From Sipunculus nudus (Eukaryota > Annelida > Sipuncula > Golfingiida > Sipunculidae): a stretch of DNA of 64,000 bases. Of this stretch, positions 22,101-36,500 are shown one piece after another. The stretch covers positions 13,754,839 through 13,818,838 of the forward strand of contig CM049316.1 in assembly GCA_026874595.1 (NCBI GenBank), given 5' to 3'. Each line of letters starts with the position of its first letter. Position 1 is the first letter of the stretch. A program made the position numbers and the translations under genes. The notes beneath the pieces were generated by a model. That model was not told where the DNA came from and made no database searches. It saw nothing but the letters and a program-made list of their open reading frames with translations.

Positions 22101-23796
22101 ATTGAAAGAACTGGTTCAGTTCAGACAGGATGGCATCCACTTGTGATCAATAAACACACCAGGTTTTGGGACACTAGATGTAATTACAGCTTAGAAACTG
22201 ACATGATTGTTGTCATTTTATAGTTTAAAAAATTGAAAAATATTCGTTAAAAAAAAAAAAAAAAACAGGTGGCGCCACCACTTTCGGGAATAGACAAAAC
22301 TAGTCATGGTCAATATTCAAGACAAGATTCATGACAATTCATAAATTAACTAGAATACGGGTAGTCGACAAGCGACTACGTGTATCCGCCAAAGTCAGAG
22401 AAGGACGGGTGAAGTGAGGCATGGATTGAGTGGCAAGGGGAAATAGAGTTACATGTGTTACATATTAGAATGGATCTCTGCCACATAAACATGATTGTAG
22501 GTGGCGCCACCCGTTATTTGAAAGAGAAACTATCCAAGATGTATACACATGCAAAATTTCATGTGGAAAAGTCAAACCACTGCAGAGATATGAGTGATTT
22601 TATCCCACAGCAGACAAACAGATGGACGCTGTGCAAAAATGGCTGCAGGTGGCGCCACAATTTTTGTGTATGTTATAAAGCTATCCAAGGGCTACATTTG
22701 TGTAATTTTATTTCCTGATTGGTCAAACGGTTCTGGAGATACAAGCATTAATGTCTGCAGCGTGAACGTGAATGTAGGTGGCGCCACCTGTCATAAAATC
22801 AAGAAAGCTATGCGGGATGTATAGGCATGCCGAATTTCAGGTTATTTGGTCAAACCATTGCAGAGATATGAGTGATTTTAACCTAAGGCAGACAAACAGA
22901 TGGACGCTGTGCAAAAATGGCTGCAGGTGGCGCCACCTTTTGTTGTATGTTACAAAGCTATCCAAAGGGTTACATTTGTGTAAAATTTTTTCCTGATTGG
23001 TCAAATGGTTCCCGAGATATGAGCTTGGATGTCTGCAGCGTTAACGTGAATGAAGGTGGCGCCACCTGTCATAAAATCAAGAAAGCTATGCTGGATGTAT
23101 ATGCATGCCGAATTTCAGGTAATTTGGTCAAACCACTGCAGAGATGGGAGTGATTTTAACCTAAAGCAGGCAAACAGATGGACGCTGTGCAAAAATGGCT
23201 GTAGGTGGCGCCACCTTTTGTTGTGTATGTTATAAAGCTATCCCAGGGCTACATTTGTGTAATTTTTTTTTCCTGATCGGTCAAACGGTTCCCGAGATAT
23301 ATGGGTTTATGTGTGGAAACAGACGCACAAACGGACGCTGGGCAGAGAGGAAAGGTCAGAGGTCAAGGTCACTTGGTTAAGCACCAGTTCACATGTGACC
23401 CAATAATTTGTGAAAGTTTCGGAAAAATCCGTCCAGTAGTCTCAGAGAGTTCTCCGGAAACGAACGCGGCGGCGGCGGAACCCGGTCAAAAACATAGTAT
23501 CCGCAAAACTTCGTTTTGGCGGATACAATTATCAAGTTATTGGAGATTTCGTATTATATTTTTGATTATTCTGGGGGGGGGGGGGTACTTTCAAGACGCA
23601 TAGCCCGGAGGATATAGGTCACAGTGACCTTATTTCAGGGATCCAAGGAGATTTTATATTGACCTCCTTGTATGTTCACTTAGAAGTTTCTAGGACCAGC
23701 AGTTACGATTTGTGCCCTGCTAAAGGACGGCCGGACCGAAGACGAACAAAGCGCCGTTCCAATACCTCAGTTGACTTACATCAGTTGAGCTAAAAA
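22101..23796 (+). mobile_element. family A Helentron-like element, 5' end unclear, interrupted by family D (copy A-5)
   Basis: Positions 22116-22350 and 23530-23796 join to one A1-type core and 3' end: GGTGGCGCCACC at 22268, a G run at 23572, TTACGATTTGTGCCCTG, a GGACGGCCGGACC tract and a diverged CTCAGTTGACTT...CAGTTGAGCT hairpin with AAAAA. Its first part is an inverted copy of 21480-21545 and neighbouring sequence, so it forms a head-to-head pair with A-4. Confidence 0.6.
22349..23529 (+). mobile_element. Helentron-like non-autonomous element, family D (copy D-1), whole-looking, nested
   Basis: The 5' end is ACTAGAATACGG, then the perfect 7-bp hairpin GTAGTCG/CGACTAC and the motif GTATCCGCCAAA. 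The 3' end is the hairpin GTATCCGC...GCGGATAC followed by AATT. The core has ~278-bp units, each with two GGTGGCGCCACC palindromes separated by about 149 and 129 bp (22500, 22648, 22777, 22926, 23055, 23204). It lies inside the family A element at 22101-23796. Confidence 0.75.
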
Positions 23797-24417
23797 GAAT
23801 CGATGTATTCTACGAAGATTGGAAGGTAGGTGGCGCCGCCTGTCTGGTCTACGAAAAAACTCCATGATGGATATACATGCAAATTTCAGATAATACATTG
23901 AACCCCACTGTAGATGAAAGCAATTTTCACCCTAAGCAAACGCATGGATGAACAACACGTGAATTGCAGCTAGCGCCACCAACCTCGAGTACGAGATGGA
24001 GGTATCCAAGATCTATGGACATGCACATTTTCATCCCTATACATTGACCAATCACTAAGACGAACATATGGTAAAGGCAGAATTGAACACAATGCGAAAA
24101 TGATTGTAGGTGGCGCCACCAGTGTCGAGTACGACATGGAGAGATCCAAGACCCATGCACAATTTCAGGATAAAATACACTGAACTACTCTTAGGATAAG
24201 GGTTGTTATCAATAAGACGCCAAGATTCAGACAGCACGAATACGTTTGCAGATGTCGCAATCAGTCCTTGTTACGCACTATTCACACGTGAGCAAAAAAA
24301 TTATGCTGGGTTTCGAAAGGATCGGTCTAAGGGTCTCAAACAGTTCTCCTGAAATGAACGAGGCGACGGAACACGCATTAAAACATACTATCCGCAAAAA
24401 TCTGGCTGATACAATTA
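23797..24417 (+). mobile_element. family D Helentron-like element, 5'-truncated (copy D-2)
   Basis: Has three diverged core half-units around 23829 (GGTGGCGCCGCC), 23969 and 24109 (GGTGGCGCCACC), and a decayed 3' hairpin (CTATCCGCAAAAA...GATACAATT) at about 24389-24417. The proximal CGAACGCGGC-type block of D-1 is recognisable as CGAGGCGACGGAACACG. Confidence 0.55.
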
Positions 24418-26513
24418 GGAAAATAGATCTTCAAATATATTCATGCAGTAAAGTCCAATACAAAGTTTGTTTTCTACACAAGATCTTGCTAATAGTCTCG
24501 TTTCAGCACAGAAATTTTAAGAACTCTGCGGTTCCTTCCAAGGGATTTTAGCACAAGGCAATCGCAAATCTGTCGAAAATCATCCGTCAGCAGACCCTTT
24601 ATTATTTTGTTTTGCAAGATTGGTAAACCATTTGAATTAAGATTTATGTATGTCAAATGACCACGCAAATAATTTCAACCACAGATAATCATATCCTCTT
24701 TCTCGCTCGCTCTCTTTCTCTCACACACATGAAATAAAACTGAAACTGCCATCACCTAGAGGAGGATTTTATTACGAAGTTACAATAGAAATTCGTTTTT
24801 GAGCCACGGCCCAGGCACATTTCATGAGAGGCTATCTTGTCACAAGGGGTGCCACCGTCGGGTTCTCGTCCAACTCCCCTACCGCAGCGAGGCCAGCCCT
24901 GCCGGCGATAATTCAACAAGTCTTAGATAAAAGTACCGGATTCACTGCATCAGAACATGCGCCTGTTAAAGGTAATATAAATAATATATTAAATAGAAAT
25001 ATTTATCTTACCCCATCGCACAAACGGTTAAACACTTTTTTAATAGTCCCACAGGCGTCTCACTGAAATTGGAGGGAAGAAGGGAAATCTGAACTGCAGC
25101 ACAAAACTTGCTTATCCTGGATGTGTACGACTTCATGCAATGGACACAAGGACCGTATAATACAATACGACTCGTAAATGGATATGTAGACGGAGCATTT
25201 CTTTGAACTCGTACTGGCGTTTGGGTAGCTATCTGTAGCTGTAGTAGGTCCTGTTCATTTGTTCAGTTTAAATTTAGCATGTCAATTCCTGACAATTACA
25301 ATAGGATGTATATTCCTGATAACTTTGCAGAAAATTCTCTTCACATTGGTGTGCATCTCAAAAACCTGTCATATATTATCTATTAAGGCCAAAGTCCGGA
25401 TCTACATTTTTCGTCTGGACATTAAAAGGAATTCCTGCCTAGCTTAGCTACATAATGAAAATTAAACACAACTAAAAAGCAATCTAACCCCTAACCGGGG
25501 ATATGCATTTCCACTAGTAAATAAAACCTTATTGCCCTGTATTACTTTTCAGTCAGTTTCCAAAGCAAACTAATGCAACTACAAGCTGGTCGACACTTCG
25601 GAATTATTTCTCGACAATGTAAGTTAGAAGTTATGTCACTATATAATTATTGGCAGAAACAAAATACTGCCCAAACGACCTCTTTTTATAATATATTTTA
25701 ACATCATAGTATAAGTTAAATGGAGCTGTAAAACACTGGTTGAGACAGCAACGCCTTTAGATAAAACTTGTACACGTTTGTCCAGCAATTTTCTTGAAAT
25801 TTAGTTTTTACCAGGGTGTTATCAGTTTTGTACTTAAATTTAGTGTTTTTGATGCATCTTTATGCTTTTTCAATTCAATGGAATAACACTAGAAAAGCAT
25901 TTTCTGGCAAGCATGATAAGCTACCCTCCAAATAACAGTAATTTTGAGTGCCATTCTGTCACGACCTCGTTGCAGTGCAGCACTGGTGGCCCTGTAGAAG
26001 AGTCATCTGACCATATGCATGTAATCGGAAGGAACATTAAAGGCCTATTAATTCAAAGAGGAGTAATATTATACACGTTATAAATGTAATAATAAATTTT
26101 AAAATATCCTCCCATTCTTGACCAAGCAGATATAGACAAGAAGTTTCTTGAAACCTGTTCTAATTTCATGCCCAGAGGTACCAACGTGAAATGTTCGAGT
26201 CAAGGGTTCTATTAGCAAAGAAAAAAAAAAAGAAAGCGAATAAATATTTCTAACGCAATTTTCAAGTTCTCACAACCAGTACCATGAATTGAAGGAAAGT
26301 CTCTGGAAATCAAAATGTACATTTAACCAGTAGAAATTAGTTTTGCACCTACAAAGCTTATATTATCACCCTCAGTTATTGCATAGCATTGTCTACAAAT
26401 GATGTTTCAAAATACACAATTAAACAAAAGCCAACGGCTGAGAGATATACAATAGATACACTCGTCCGCTAAACAGTATAGCTATACAAGTTTTTATCTA
26501 GTGACACAATAAA
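24418..26513. other. intergenic region between repeats and the LSM14 3' end
   Basis: A pyrimidine-rich microsatellite lies at about 24698-24730 and an A run at 26221-26232. No supported gene or RNA; the short frames look random. Confidence 0.4.
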
Positions 26514-27499
26514 GCACCTGGAAATGACATGGTTTTATTTATGCACAAATTTGGAAAATATGAAGAACATGGCAGCCACAGTGAAAGGATTATACTTCTC
26601 AACAGTCAGCAGGTCAAGAACAGCTCCATAAACTCAAAAACATCTCGCCACTCTTACTAAACTAAGCTTCTTCAGGTGGCAAGAACCTTGAGCTTTTCTT
26701 GGAACCCCCACTGGCAGCTTTCCTTTTAAAGACACACCCCATCACCTCCATGGACTTCTGCCTCCTCTGTTGTTACCGAGGGCAACCACTCTTCATCACC
26801 TCCTCAGTTCAGGTGCTGGCATTTTTTTCCAAACAAATTTAACAGGTAACAAACAGAATATGTGCAGTTCAGAATCTGTGATGGGTGTTGTTGTCAGAGT
26901 TGAATGCGTTTATTATTTCCTAAGCAGATGTTCACAATCTTGTCAATCCACACCCCCACATTTAAGTACCTCTTATGACAGTTTCTTGTGAACCACCATC
27001 TTTGTTGAGTAGCCCTCTTGTCTTTCTCATTCAGCTTCACTGGCAGATAAAGACTTCACTGCCACTGACCTGACTGATATTAATGCCTCCAGTGCCTCTA
27101 TATAACAAAAATAAACCAATCACGTCATCAGGTCGTGTTTGTTCTAAATGCAGTCTGTATTAACGGACTTTTTCTTATGCACTGCACATTTCTGGTGAAA
27201 CTATCAGCCCGCAGAGTTTTGCAATGGACATGATGCAGTACAATTTGTATATGTATCGGACCAATCTGATGAGAGCTTGAGCAGGCCAGCATAAATCTAT
27301 ATGCGAGAGTAAATATCAATGAACAACAATAGGCCTGCCCCATAATTCAGAAATGGTTCATAAATAATACTTCTGGCTGGCTGCCGAATTTACTGTAAAA
27401 GGTGGTGGTACTCTCTCAGTCTTCTACTGTTTCTATAACTTAGGTTTCCGATATCTTCGCAGTCAAAGCTGTGCGCCTCTCTCTGTATCAGTAATGTCA
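26514..27499 (-). other. inferred 3' UTR of LSM14
   Basis: Downstream of the putative stop at 27500. A minus-strand AATAAA lies at 26539-26534 with no closer convincing signal, so the transcript may end near 26515. This is inference from the signal alone; shorter isoforms are possible. Confidence 0.3.
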
Positions 27500-27520
27500 C
27501 TAGGATTTCACTTCGGCAGT
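27500..27520 (-). CDS. LSM14: LSM14 putative terminal coding exon (TAEVKS-stop)
   Basis: Acceptor with a strong pyrimidine tract (TTTTGTTTTGTTACAG|ACTG), in phase with exon 8, encoding six residues and TAG. Family C-termini vary, so only the splice signals support it. Confidence 0.45.
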   Translation of the reverse strand, partial: TAEVKS

Positions 27521-30500
27521 CTGTAACAAAACAAAACCATGAATGATAATACATGTTCATAACAACAAAGTTGTGTAAATACATGCTTAAAAGGAAATCT
27601 CTCATATAAAATAAGATAATGAAGTGTTAAATTTAGAAAATCTAATGGGCTCAAAATTTCATACATTCATATACTAGTGGGCTGAATATACTGCTTCAAA
27701 ACCATTTTGTTTATAATTACATGTGCGAGACCTGGCAAAAAATTGTAGTGGATCAGAGCCCATAGATATTTCCCCCCCAGAACGACGCGGAGTGTCCAAC
27801 ATAGCCTAGAACTGAAAATCGCTCCAGTAGCAAGTTTCACACTTATACATGCATATATTGTAGGACACAAATTTACAATTTTGAACTAATATAAGCAATT
27901 CTTCAAGCATAAACATGTGCATGAGATTTTAGGCCCTGAAGTATTGGCTTGGGAAAGCAGTATGGTTAACACAAATCAAGACGTTCTCCACATATAAAAC
28001 AGAAACACTTAAATTGAGATTATTCCTCCATGATCAGTGATAGCTTGTCACTCATGTCTGTCAGGACGTTTACTTTTTTGGCACATCATCTCATGGATGA
28101 GAAAACCTGTCAGAAATCTTGTGAATACCTGCCCGCAACATTCTATGCATGTGTATATCTTTGTCTTTCAATCATGAATTTAAACCTTTGATGTGGACGT
28201 GTGTGAACAATCTCTAAGAGGAATTTAGCAAATTTTCATCTTAATAAACAGCATAAGATCAATGAGTGAAAGACCGAGTAAGCAACTACAGATCTGTGTT
28301 TTAACTTGTAACAATAAAGAAGCAACTACAGATCTAAGTCAAGTATTTCTTAAAATGATCGAAACATTTATATCTACCAGACAAAAGAAATGAAAAATAG
28401 GCATGGGCAAAAGGCATAATAAGCAACAAGCATTGCAGTATTACAGCAATATTGTTTTGCCTAAGTTTTGCAACATGTCATGTGAAGAGTAAGAAGTCAC
28501 CTGTCGTGGGGCATTCTTTTGTGGTCTCTCCATGTTTTCATAATCATATTCATAATTGACCCACTGTGCTTGGCGACGAGGTCCACCACGTCCATAGCCA
28601 CCACGACCTCCTGTAGGGGATGAAAATGACAGTATATTTTCTAAACCTAGTGGCTGATGGTCTTACATGTTATCAACGCACATAGGTTGACAGCCAATGT
28701 AATAGCAAATGTGCCGTTTTAAAAACTGTTATACATCTCAGACAATACTGACAGGAATCTCCTGTTTTATAGGTATAAATAGTAAAACTATGGCATCTCT
28801 CAGCAGAAATACTGCTCATATTCATATTCAATACTACCAAATAAACCAAAATTAGTTTTTGGAAAACTAACAAGGGTAAGTATAAAAGCACACTGCATTA
28901 TTGTAATAATTGAATCAAAATATGTGAAAAGACAAATGAAGTTGTATTGCTGATCAGAACTTCATTAGGCAAGTAAGGCGTATGATACATAATGACCTAA
29001 AATACTACAATCTTGAGAACTTGTCAAAAGATACCAAAAATCCTAAATCAAATGCTTTATTTAGCCCATTTAAGTGCTATTAACTAGAGGGCTGTTTAAA
29101 GTCTGATAGATATAGCTCAGATGACTTTCAGTAAACAAACTTTTACAGTCTGGATTTTTCCAAATTTCCTGGTATGCTGGTCATGCTAGTAGGAAGAGTT
29201 TTTTTGTTTTTGTTACAAAATCTGGCAACATTTATTGTACCAACTTGCTGAAATTAGTTATGATAACTAGACATTTCTTGGCACCACAGGTGCCATAGTA
29301 TCCCCAGACAATTAACCCCCCCCCCTTTAAGAATAGGCCCCCAATCTTCTGCAACAATTAATATCAGACCACACTCATAGAAAAGGCCACTCTCATAGGA
29401 AAGGTCATGACCCCAATTTAAATAAACATCATCCAATAACCCATATCTATGTATATGCATAATATGAAAGAAATCTGTTTAGTTTTTGACTTATAATGCT
29501 CAAAGTACTGTTAAGTGGCAATGATGGGGTCTTAAACGGCACGAAAACAAATAAAAGAATAACAGGTGACGCCACCTGTTTCCAGTACATGACATTACTA
29601 TCCAAGATCTTCGGTCAAGTTGATTTTTGGACCAATCCATGCATCCCTTATTGAGAAATTAATGATTTTGTGTGATTTTTACCATATATGGCAATATTCA
29701 AGGTCAAGGCCACTCTCATAGAAAAGGTCATGACCCAAATTTAAATAAACATCATCCCATAACCCATATCTATGTATATGCATAATATAAAAGAAATCTG
29801 TCCATTAGTTTTTGACTTGTAACGCTCACAGTACTGTCAAGTACCAATTTTGGGGGTATTAAACTGCACAAAAACAAGTAAAGAATAATAGGTGGCGCCA
29901 CCAGTTTCTGGAACATGACAACCCAACCATGATGTTCCATCAACTTGATTTTGGGATCAATCCAGGCAAGATTTCTTGAGATATTTACAAATTTGTGTGA
30001 TTTTCCCCAAAATTGGACCTATTCAAGGTCAAGGACTCTCCTAGTCAAGGTCATGACCTAATTTTAAATAGGCGTCGTCCTCTCACCCATATCTATACAT
30101 ATACCAAGTTTGGTAAAGATCCGTGAAATATTTTTTGAGTTATCGCGCCAACAAGATTTGTATGTGGTGGCGGCGGGACTGGTATGAAAACAATAGTATC
30201 CCCCGACTTTCTTATCTGGGGATACAATGATGGTATCCCCATCCATGATCAGCAGTAGGTTGTCTTTTATGTAGGTCAAATTTTTACTTATAGCATATCA
30301 CCCTCATGGATATGGGAAATGAGTGAACAAAGTCAACAACCTGTGATTTTTACTCTCTTAATTGTGAAGAATAAAGTACTTAGCTTTAAAGGCAACATTT
30401 CACAACTTCTCATGAATACTGCTGGCCTTTCAGAATAATAAGAAATTGAGCACTTTCTTATCCCTCATATACAAGGACTACTTTTTGGACAGTTGAACAT

Positions 30501-33500
30501 AAGAGTACTTACAAATGCTAATCAAATATGAGTTATGGTTAGAAGAACATGCTCTTTTCCTATTACCCCACCAGCCTTTCAATGTATGTACCCACACAGG
30601 TAAATCAGGACTACAGAAGTATGTGTAACATGTACAAACTTGCTTATTACTCAATGCATGTACACCTTCAGAGACCATCTCATTTGCAATGTTATTAATA
30701 TGCAAGCTTTTGAATAAACCATTCTGCCAAGTAAGCTTTGCATTCACATCTTATAAGAATGCCAAAATAGCCTAATGATTAACTCATAAAGCCCTTGTAG
30801 AAATTATATCATCAGCCTAAAAATAGATACCTCTGTATGGCCCGCCTCTGCCTCTTGGGTATCCACGGAAACCACCACGTCCTCTGTAGCCTCCAGGACC
30901 CCCTCTGCCTCTATAGCCTCCTCTCCCATATTGTCGTGATGAGCCCACCCCAAACGTCTCTGTGTTGATTTTCCTCTCTTCTCGCCAGTTCATACGCGTT
31001 GAATTCCTGCACATATGCAATGGATAAACTGCTTAAATCTAGAGCAAGAACAAAGAAAACAACACAGCTCTGTTGGGAATACTTCAAAAGCATTGTTAAT
31101 TTATTAGAAGCTCCATGATCAGGGAAGTAATTGTCATTCAAATATGGATCAGGACGTTTACTTTGTTTCATAACATCACTTCATGGGAGCTTCACCCTTC
31201 ACTTTAAGGCTGATTTTTACAGTTAATTATCTAGAATTAAACATACATTATCGTGATATAGTGGAGATATATGGATATGAATTTTTACTAGACAACAATA
31301 TCCAACTGAATTCTGTGTCAATCTGGACATAGTGGTCAATCAGTCAATATTTGGACTGAAACTGAACAATTACCATCAGAAATAGCACAACAGATGGCAA
31401 GAGAAATGTTCTCCGATATCCTGATATCAGAGAGATCAGTGTACAAACCCCTTTGCTCGCTCTGTTGATGCATAGCTGATTTGGTCAAAGAAAGACCTGC
31501 TCTTGTTGTAAAAAGGTCCAGTCTGCACATTGTGTAGATCTGGTGTGCTGGAAGTTTAATTTGAAATAAAATTATTTTTACCTGTGACCAGATATTTTAA
31601 CTGTTAATAACAGCAAAACATAAAAGTTTTACATTTCATACTGTTTAAAACATCAGATACCATCAGAAATGGCATGAGAGACGGCAACAGAAATATTTCC
31701 TAACATCCTGAAATCTGAGACTTGTACGAACCCCTTTGCTCGCTCTGTTGCCTCACAGCTGATATTGTCAAAGAAGGACTTGCTCTTGTTGTAAAATTCT
31801 GTGGTTTCCTCAGGTTCTTCGCTGCCCTCGTCCCCTGATCCTTCCCCGGCCGTCGCTGATTCCTTGTCACCATTGACCACCTTTGTACTTGAATCACCTG
31901 AAGAGATAAGACACTCCTAGAAGTGAAACAAAGCTGACTAATTGACCTGACAATACCACTTGAACCTGTTCAGTCCTTTTTCTGGCAGCTTACATATTTT
32001 GTCAACATGAACACTGCCATAAATGAAACAGTAGCTGATATTCTGCTGGTGCTCTGATGATTTTGTGCGTCTTAAAAATATAGGATGAATATTTCATTTA
32101 ATTACAGAAATCTCTGGAGAATCAGCAGAGGTGACATGATGCAAGTCTAAACAGGTATGATATATGAAAAAATATTTCCCCCCAAAAAAGTTTATGCATA
32201 ACTAACAGACTTCATAGAACAGGACACAAACATACTAACTCTCACATTAATGTCAAAATCTTTTAAGTAATGCTGATGAGCTTAAGTTTCATTGGAAATG
32301 TAAGCTTATATCCTTTAATCCACCAAAATATCAGAATTATTTTACTTCACAGTCCATCATGCAGCTAACTTAGCCAAAGCAGCAGATAAATTTTCCCTGC
32401 TTTTACTATTTTTAATAGATTGCTAAGGAGTAGTTATTGTTGTACTTACTTATTGTCAGCTTTTGTTTCAACTCCTTCTCAATCTCATCCTTGTCAAACT
32501 TGGCCAGATTACTTTCAAAGTCAAAGTCTTTGTCAAACTTCAGGGGTTGAGATTCACGCTGTTGCCGCCCTTGGCCTCCCCGAGGACGCGGACCTCCCCT
32601 GCTGCCTCTGTGGTTCATCTGTCCACCACGATTGTAGCCTTGAGGACCCCAGCCTCTCTGGCCACCTCGCCCTCTGCCACCTCGGCCCCGGTAGTTGTTG
32701 GGCCGGTCGTCGTCTCTGTGGCCCTCCCTGTGGCTGTCTCTGTACTGGCTGGCATGGTGTCGAGAAGCCTGGTTAGCCTGAGATGACTGTTGGTGCTGAA
32801 CACTGGGGTCTACAGAGGACTTGTCATCAGGTGGAGGGGTACTGCCGTGAGACCCTACAACAAGAAATAGACGATGAAAGACATACATGAAACTGACCCA
32901 TCTAGAAAAGTTTATGTTGCCAATGTTCACTTACAAAAGAAATGAGTAAAGCAAAATTAATCTGGATCAACATCGCAAGCCACCAGAAATTTACCCTGCA
33001 AAAGCTCTTAGCAAGATGATTTTTTCCCAAGAAAAATGGTACAATGTTAACACGCCGTGCACTTGAGATTAGTTTCATCTCATCTGTCATGATTCCTAAA
33101 TGTTAGTAAAACATAGGGAGCTATTACTGAAACATCACTTGTGAAATCACTGCACCCTGTGATGTATTATAATTAACATAAGCCAGTCTTTTGTTTATAT
33201 ATGTGTGACAAAAAATACTTTGCTATATCAACAGATAAATGTCTACCGTCTCTGAGATCAGGTGACATGACGATATATTAACAAAATAAATTTTGCTCAT
33301 AGTAATCAGTGTTTGCTATGATTCCAATCTTACAGTTATTTACCTTGTTCATGTTGATGGTGCGCATTGACTTGTTCCTGGTTTGCAGGAGATTTTCTTT
33401 GGGGAAGTGGAGGGGTAGGGCCTCGTGAACCTAAACACCAGATAAAATCACTGATGAGATATAATTACTCACATAAGAGTGTAAGTCAGTCATTTTTATG

Positions 33501-36500
33501 AGCTGATAAAACTAACATTACCTGTTGTATGCACCCTCTTCTTGAGCTTTCCCTATTAATGTATGGTTAATGGTGACTACCAACTTAAAATGTACACAAA
33601 AAGAACCAGTTGTTTCTATATGATTTATAACTAACTTTAATTGTAAACTTTCCCTGATAAGTATATAACTATATATATATCATTTCTGAGTTTATGGAGA
33701 AACAACAGCTCCACCTAACAATCACAGCTATGTAGTCAATCATTTTTTTTTCTTCAGATGAAACCTGATACAATCTTTACCCATACAAAATTCTTTAAAG
33801 GGGTCCAATCACCTATAATGCATGTTGTTTTCATGAAAAATATCTTTTTCCCTATAAAATAAATTTGTACCTGCAAGGATATTGCCCTGAAACCATTTGC
33901 TTACTCCTGTAAACGAGTGTTTAAAACAGTGGACTGGGCGCGATCACAGGTGTAAACATAAACATAGCGCGTGTATCGCAGGTCCATAACACATCTCTAT
34001 CATGAGATGCCCCAACTGATTTAGCCGAACAAATGTTCCCCCTGGCTGTAACATCTTGTGTTGCGACTAATAATTAGACCTCTGGTCACACAGCCTTGTT
34101 ATGGTAAACAGACACACGTGGGGAGTGTTAATCAACATGCAGAGCCAAAACAAGGTGTTAAACAGCCATATGTTAGGTACTGAGACTGTGTGCTGGGATG
34201 GTTTTGCTGGGAAACTTTTGTATAAAGCAAAACTGAAATGACAGTGTGAAAGAATAGGTATAACATTGCTCCTGATTATGTCTCTTTAAATTATTTATAA
34301 AGCAACAATGCTTAATACAGTGCCCCACCCAACACTTGCTGCAGCTTAAGGTAGCATCATCGTTTGCAATCACTTTGCATTCTTGTCTCAATAAAATGCC
34401 AACAAGTAGTCCTATTTCATTCCAAACCCCATTAAGTACATATAATTTTAAACCTTATACAAGTATCTAAATAATGAATTATAATTTATTTTCATATCTC
34501 ATCAATGGCGTTCATTTTTTTACACTTAAATAAAAACTTGAATTTTTGGTACAAAACAAGTTATTCCCCACACATCGCAGCAGGAAGCAAATTTTCAGTT
34601 GGCCCATGTAAAAACACACAAAAATATCTTTTAAAATATTAAAAATATTTTTTGTTTATAGACCTATCCAGTATTTTTCAAGTTTAAAATGCAATTATAA
34701 ATTTATGCCCCTTTAAAAATTATTTTTTCACTTGATAAAAGCCCATTATTTATTTCATAATAACATGTTGGAAAAAAAACCTTTTTGGAAAACATATTTG
34801 ACTTTGTGTGTATGAAATTCGAAGTTATGTGATTTGCCATCACTGAGAAATATAAATTAAAAAACTCATGCATTTCACTCAGATCCGTTAGAAAAGGGCT
34901 AAAAACGGTCTGTGCGTGTGTTCCCCCGCTAAAATATGGACCTTAACAAGAGTTAATGGTGAATGACAACCTGCTGTCATAAATATTAGGTGTAGTATGA
35001 TAAACCGAATGTGCTTAAATCTTACTGTGTTTTTCAAATTTGCAAGTTAAAAAGTGATTTTAATGCAAAATTTTACAGCTAACAGCTGAGCTACACATGT
35101 ACAGAGTTTAGGCATGGTCAGTGAAGCGTGCCAAGGTTGCTGGCCATCAGGTGCTAAGAGGATTCCCCCCGAGCTAACCGCAACAACCGGTCATACCTTC
35201 TGCTCATGAACTCATCCATACAAACATAATTAGCAACATTATACTCTCTCTCCCCCTCTGTTTTCATATATACAAAACAATTATTCAGATGTCCAGTATG
35301 AGCAAATTACATTCAATGAATATCAATCCCATATACTTCTCTCGCTCTCTAAAAGCAATGAAAGCTAAGCACGCATAAACCGAAAAATAGAGTTTGTCCT
35401 TGGACAATTCAGGAAAGTTAGCCTCTTACCCCAAGAGTTTTAATATCACCACAGGAACCTGAGGTGAATCTTCCATACAGATAAAGAAGGGACCTTATTC
35501 AGTTTTTTGCACTAAAAATCTTAAGAAAAAACACCATACTCCACTGTACTATGGCAATTTGTCCCATCATGCACTGTGACCTTTCAAATATATTAATAGT
35601 TGGTTCATTATCAACAGCAAATCAAACATTGTTTGGCGGGTTATATGATTTTGGTAGTACAGCAGCATTAGTCTTTATACAGATACAAGGTGGTGCTAGC
35701 GGCTACATTCACTCCTTTCTGTAACAAATTTGATTAATTACATTAACTAAATAATGTACATTTTAAAAGAGTACCATCTATTAAGTATCCATTTTAAATG
35801 CCACTGGATGTCATTTAGCTTGGCACACATACGCTCCAGATATATTTGACAGGGGTCACTAATAGTAAGAAAGGTAAACTTTACAAGAACAAGAGCACCA
35901 TAAACATGCATAATACCCTCACCTTATGTGTTGTGTCCTATGACTTCATTAAATATGCGTGAAATCTGCTGAGGAATTCAGGGATGTGCCCGAGCCGGGC
36001 GGCGCCGGGCGCACCCGCCCAGCAGTCTTTCCTGCCGCCCGGCACCTGACTGGAAAGTGTCAATGCCCGCCCGGCAGTAATATTATTGAATTGTTTAAGC
36101 TATGAACAAAAATACACGCGTTTAGGCTTATCTCGCGGTGTTTTACCGGTATTACAATTAGTGACCCCTGTCGAATATATCTAAGTGCATGTCTTCCACA
36201 CTAGATGACATCCAGTGGTGCCCAAAATGAATATTTAATAGAAGGTACTATTCAAAATGTGCCGTATTAAGTGAATGTTGATGAATAAAATTTGGTACGA
36301 AAGAAGTGAACGTAGCTGCTATGGTAGCGCCACCTTGTATCTGTATAAAAGACTAATGCTGATATCAGCTTCTATGAAATCATATGACGCGCGTAACGAT
36401 TTTGATTGAATATAACTGATGATCGACGTAAATATTCGAATACATTTGCAAGGTCACAGTTCCTAATGAGGCCAAACTGCCGTAGAAAAGTGGAATATGA

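Noticed and set aside
22455-23603. Series of 60-100-codon frames in the family D array
   Set aside because: They repeat because the DNA unit repeats (about 278 bp, not a multiple of three) and change frame from unit to unit; not coding.
26560-27110. GC-richer minus-strand stretch that looked like a possible processed pseudogene
   Set aside because: No frame longer than about 30 codons matched any protein I could recognise; kept as inferred LSM14 3' UTR.
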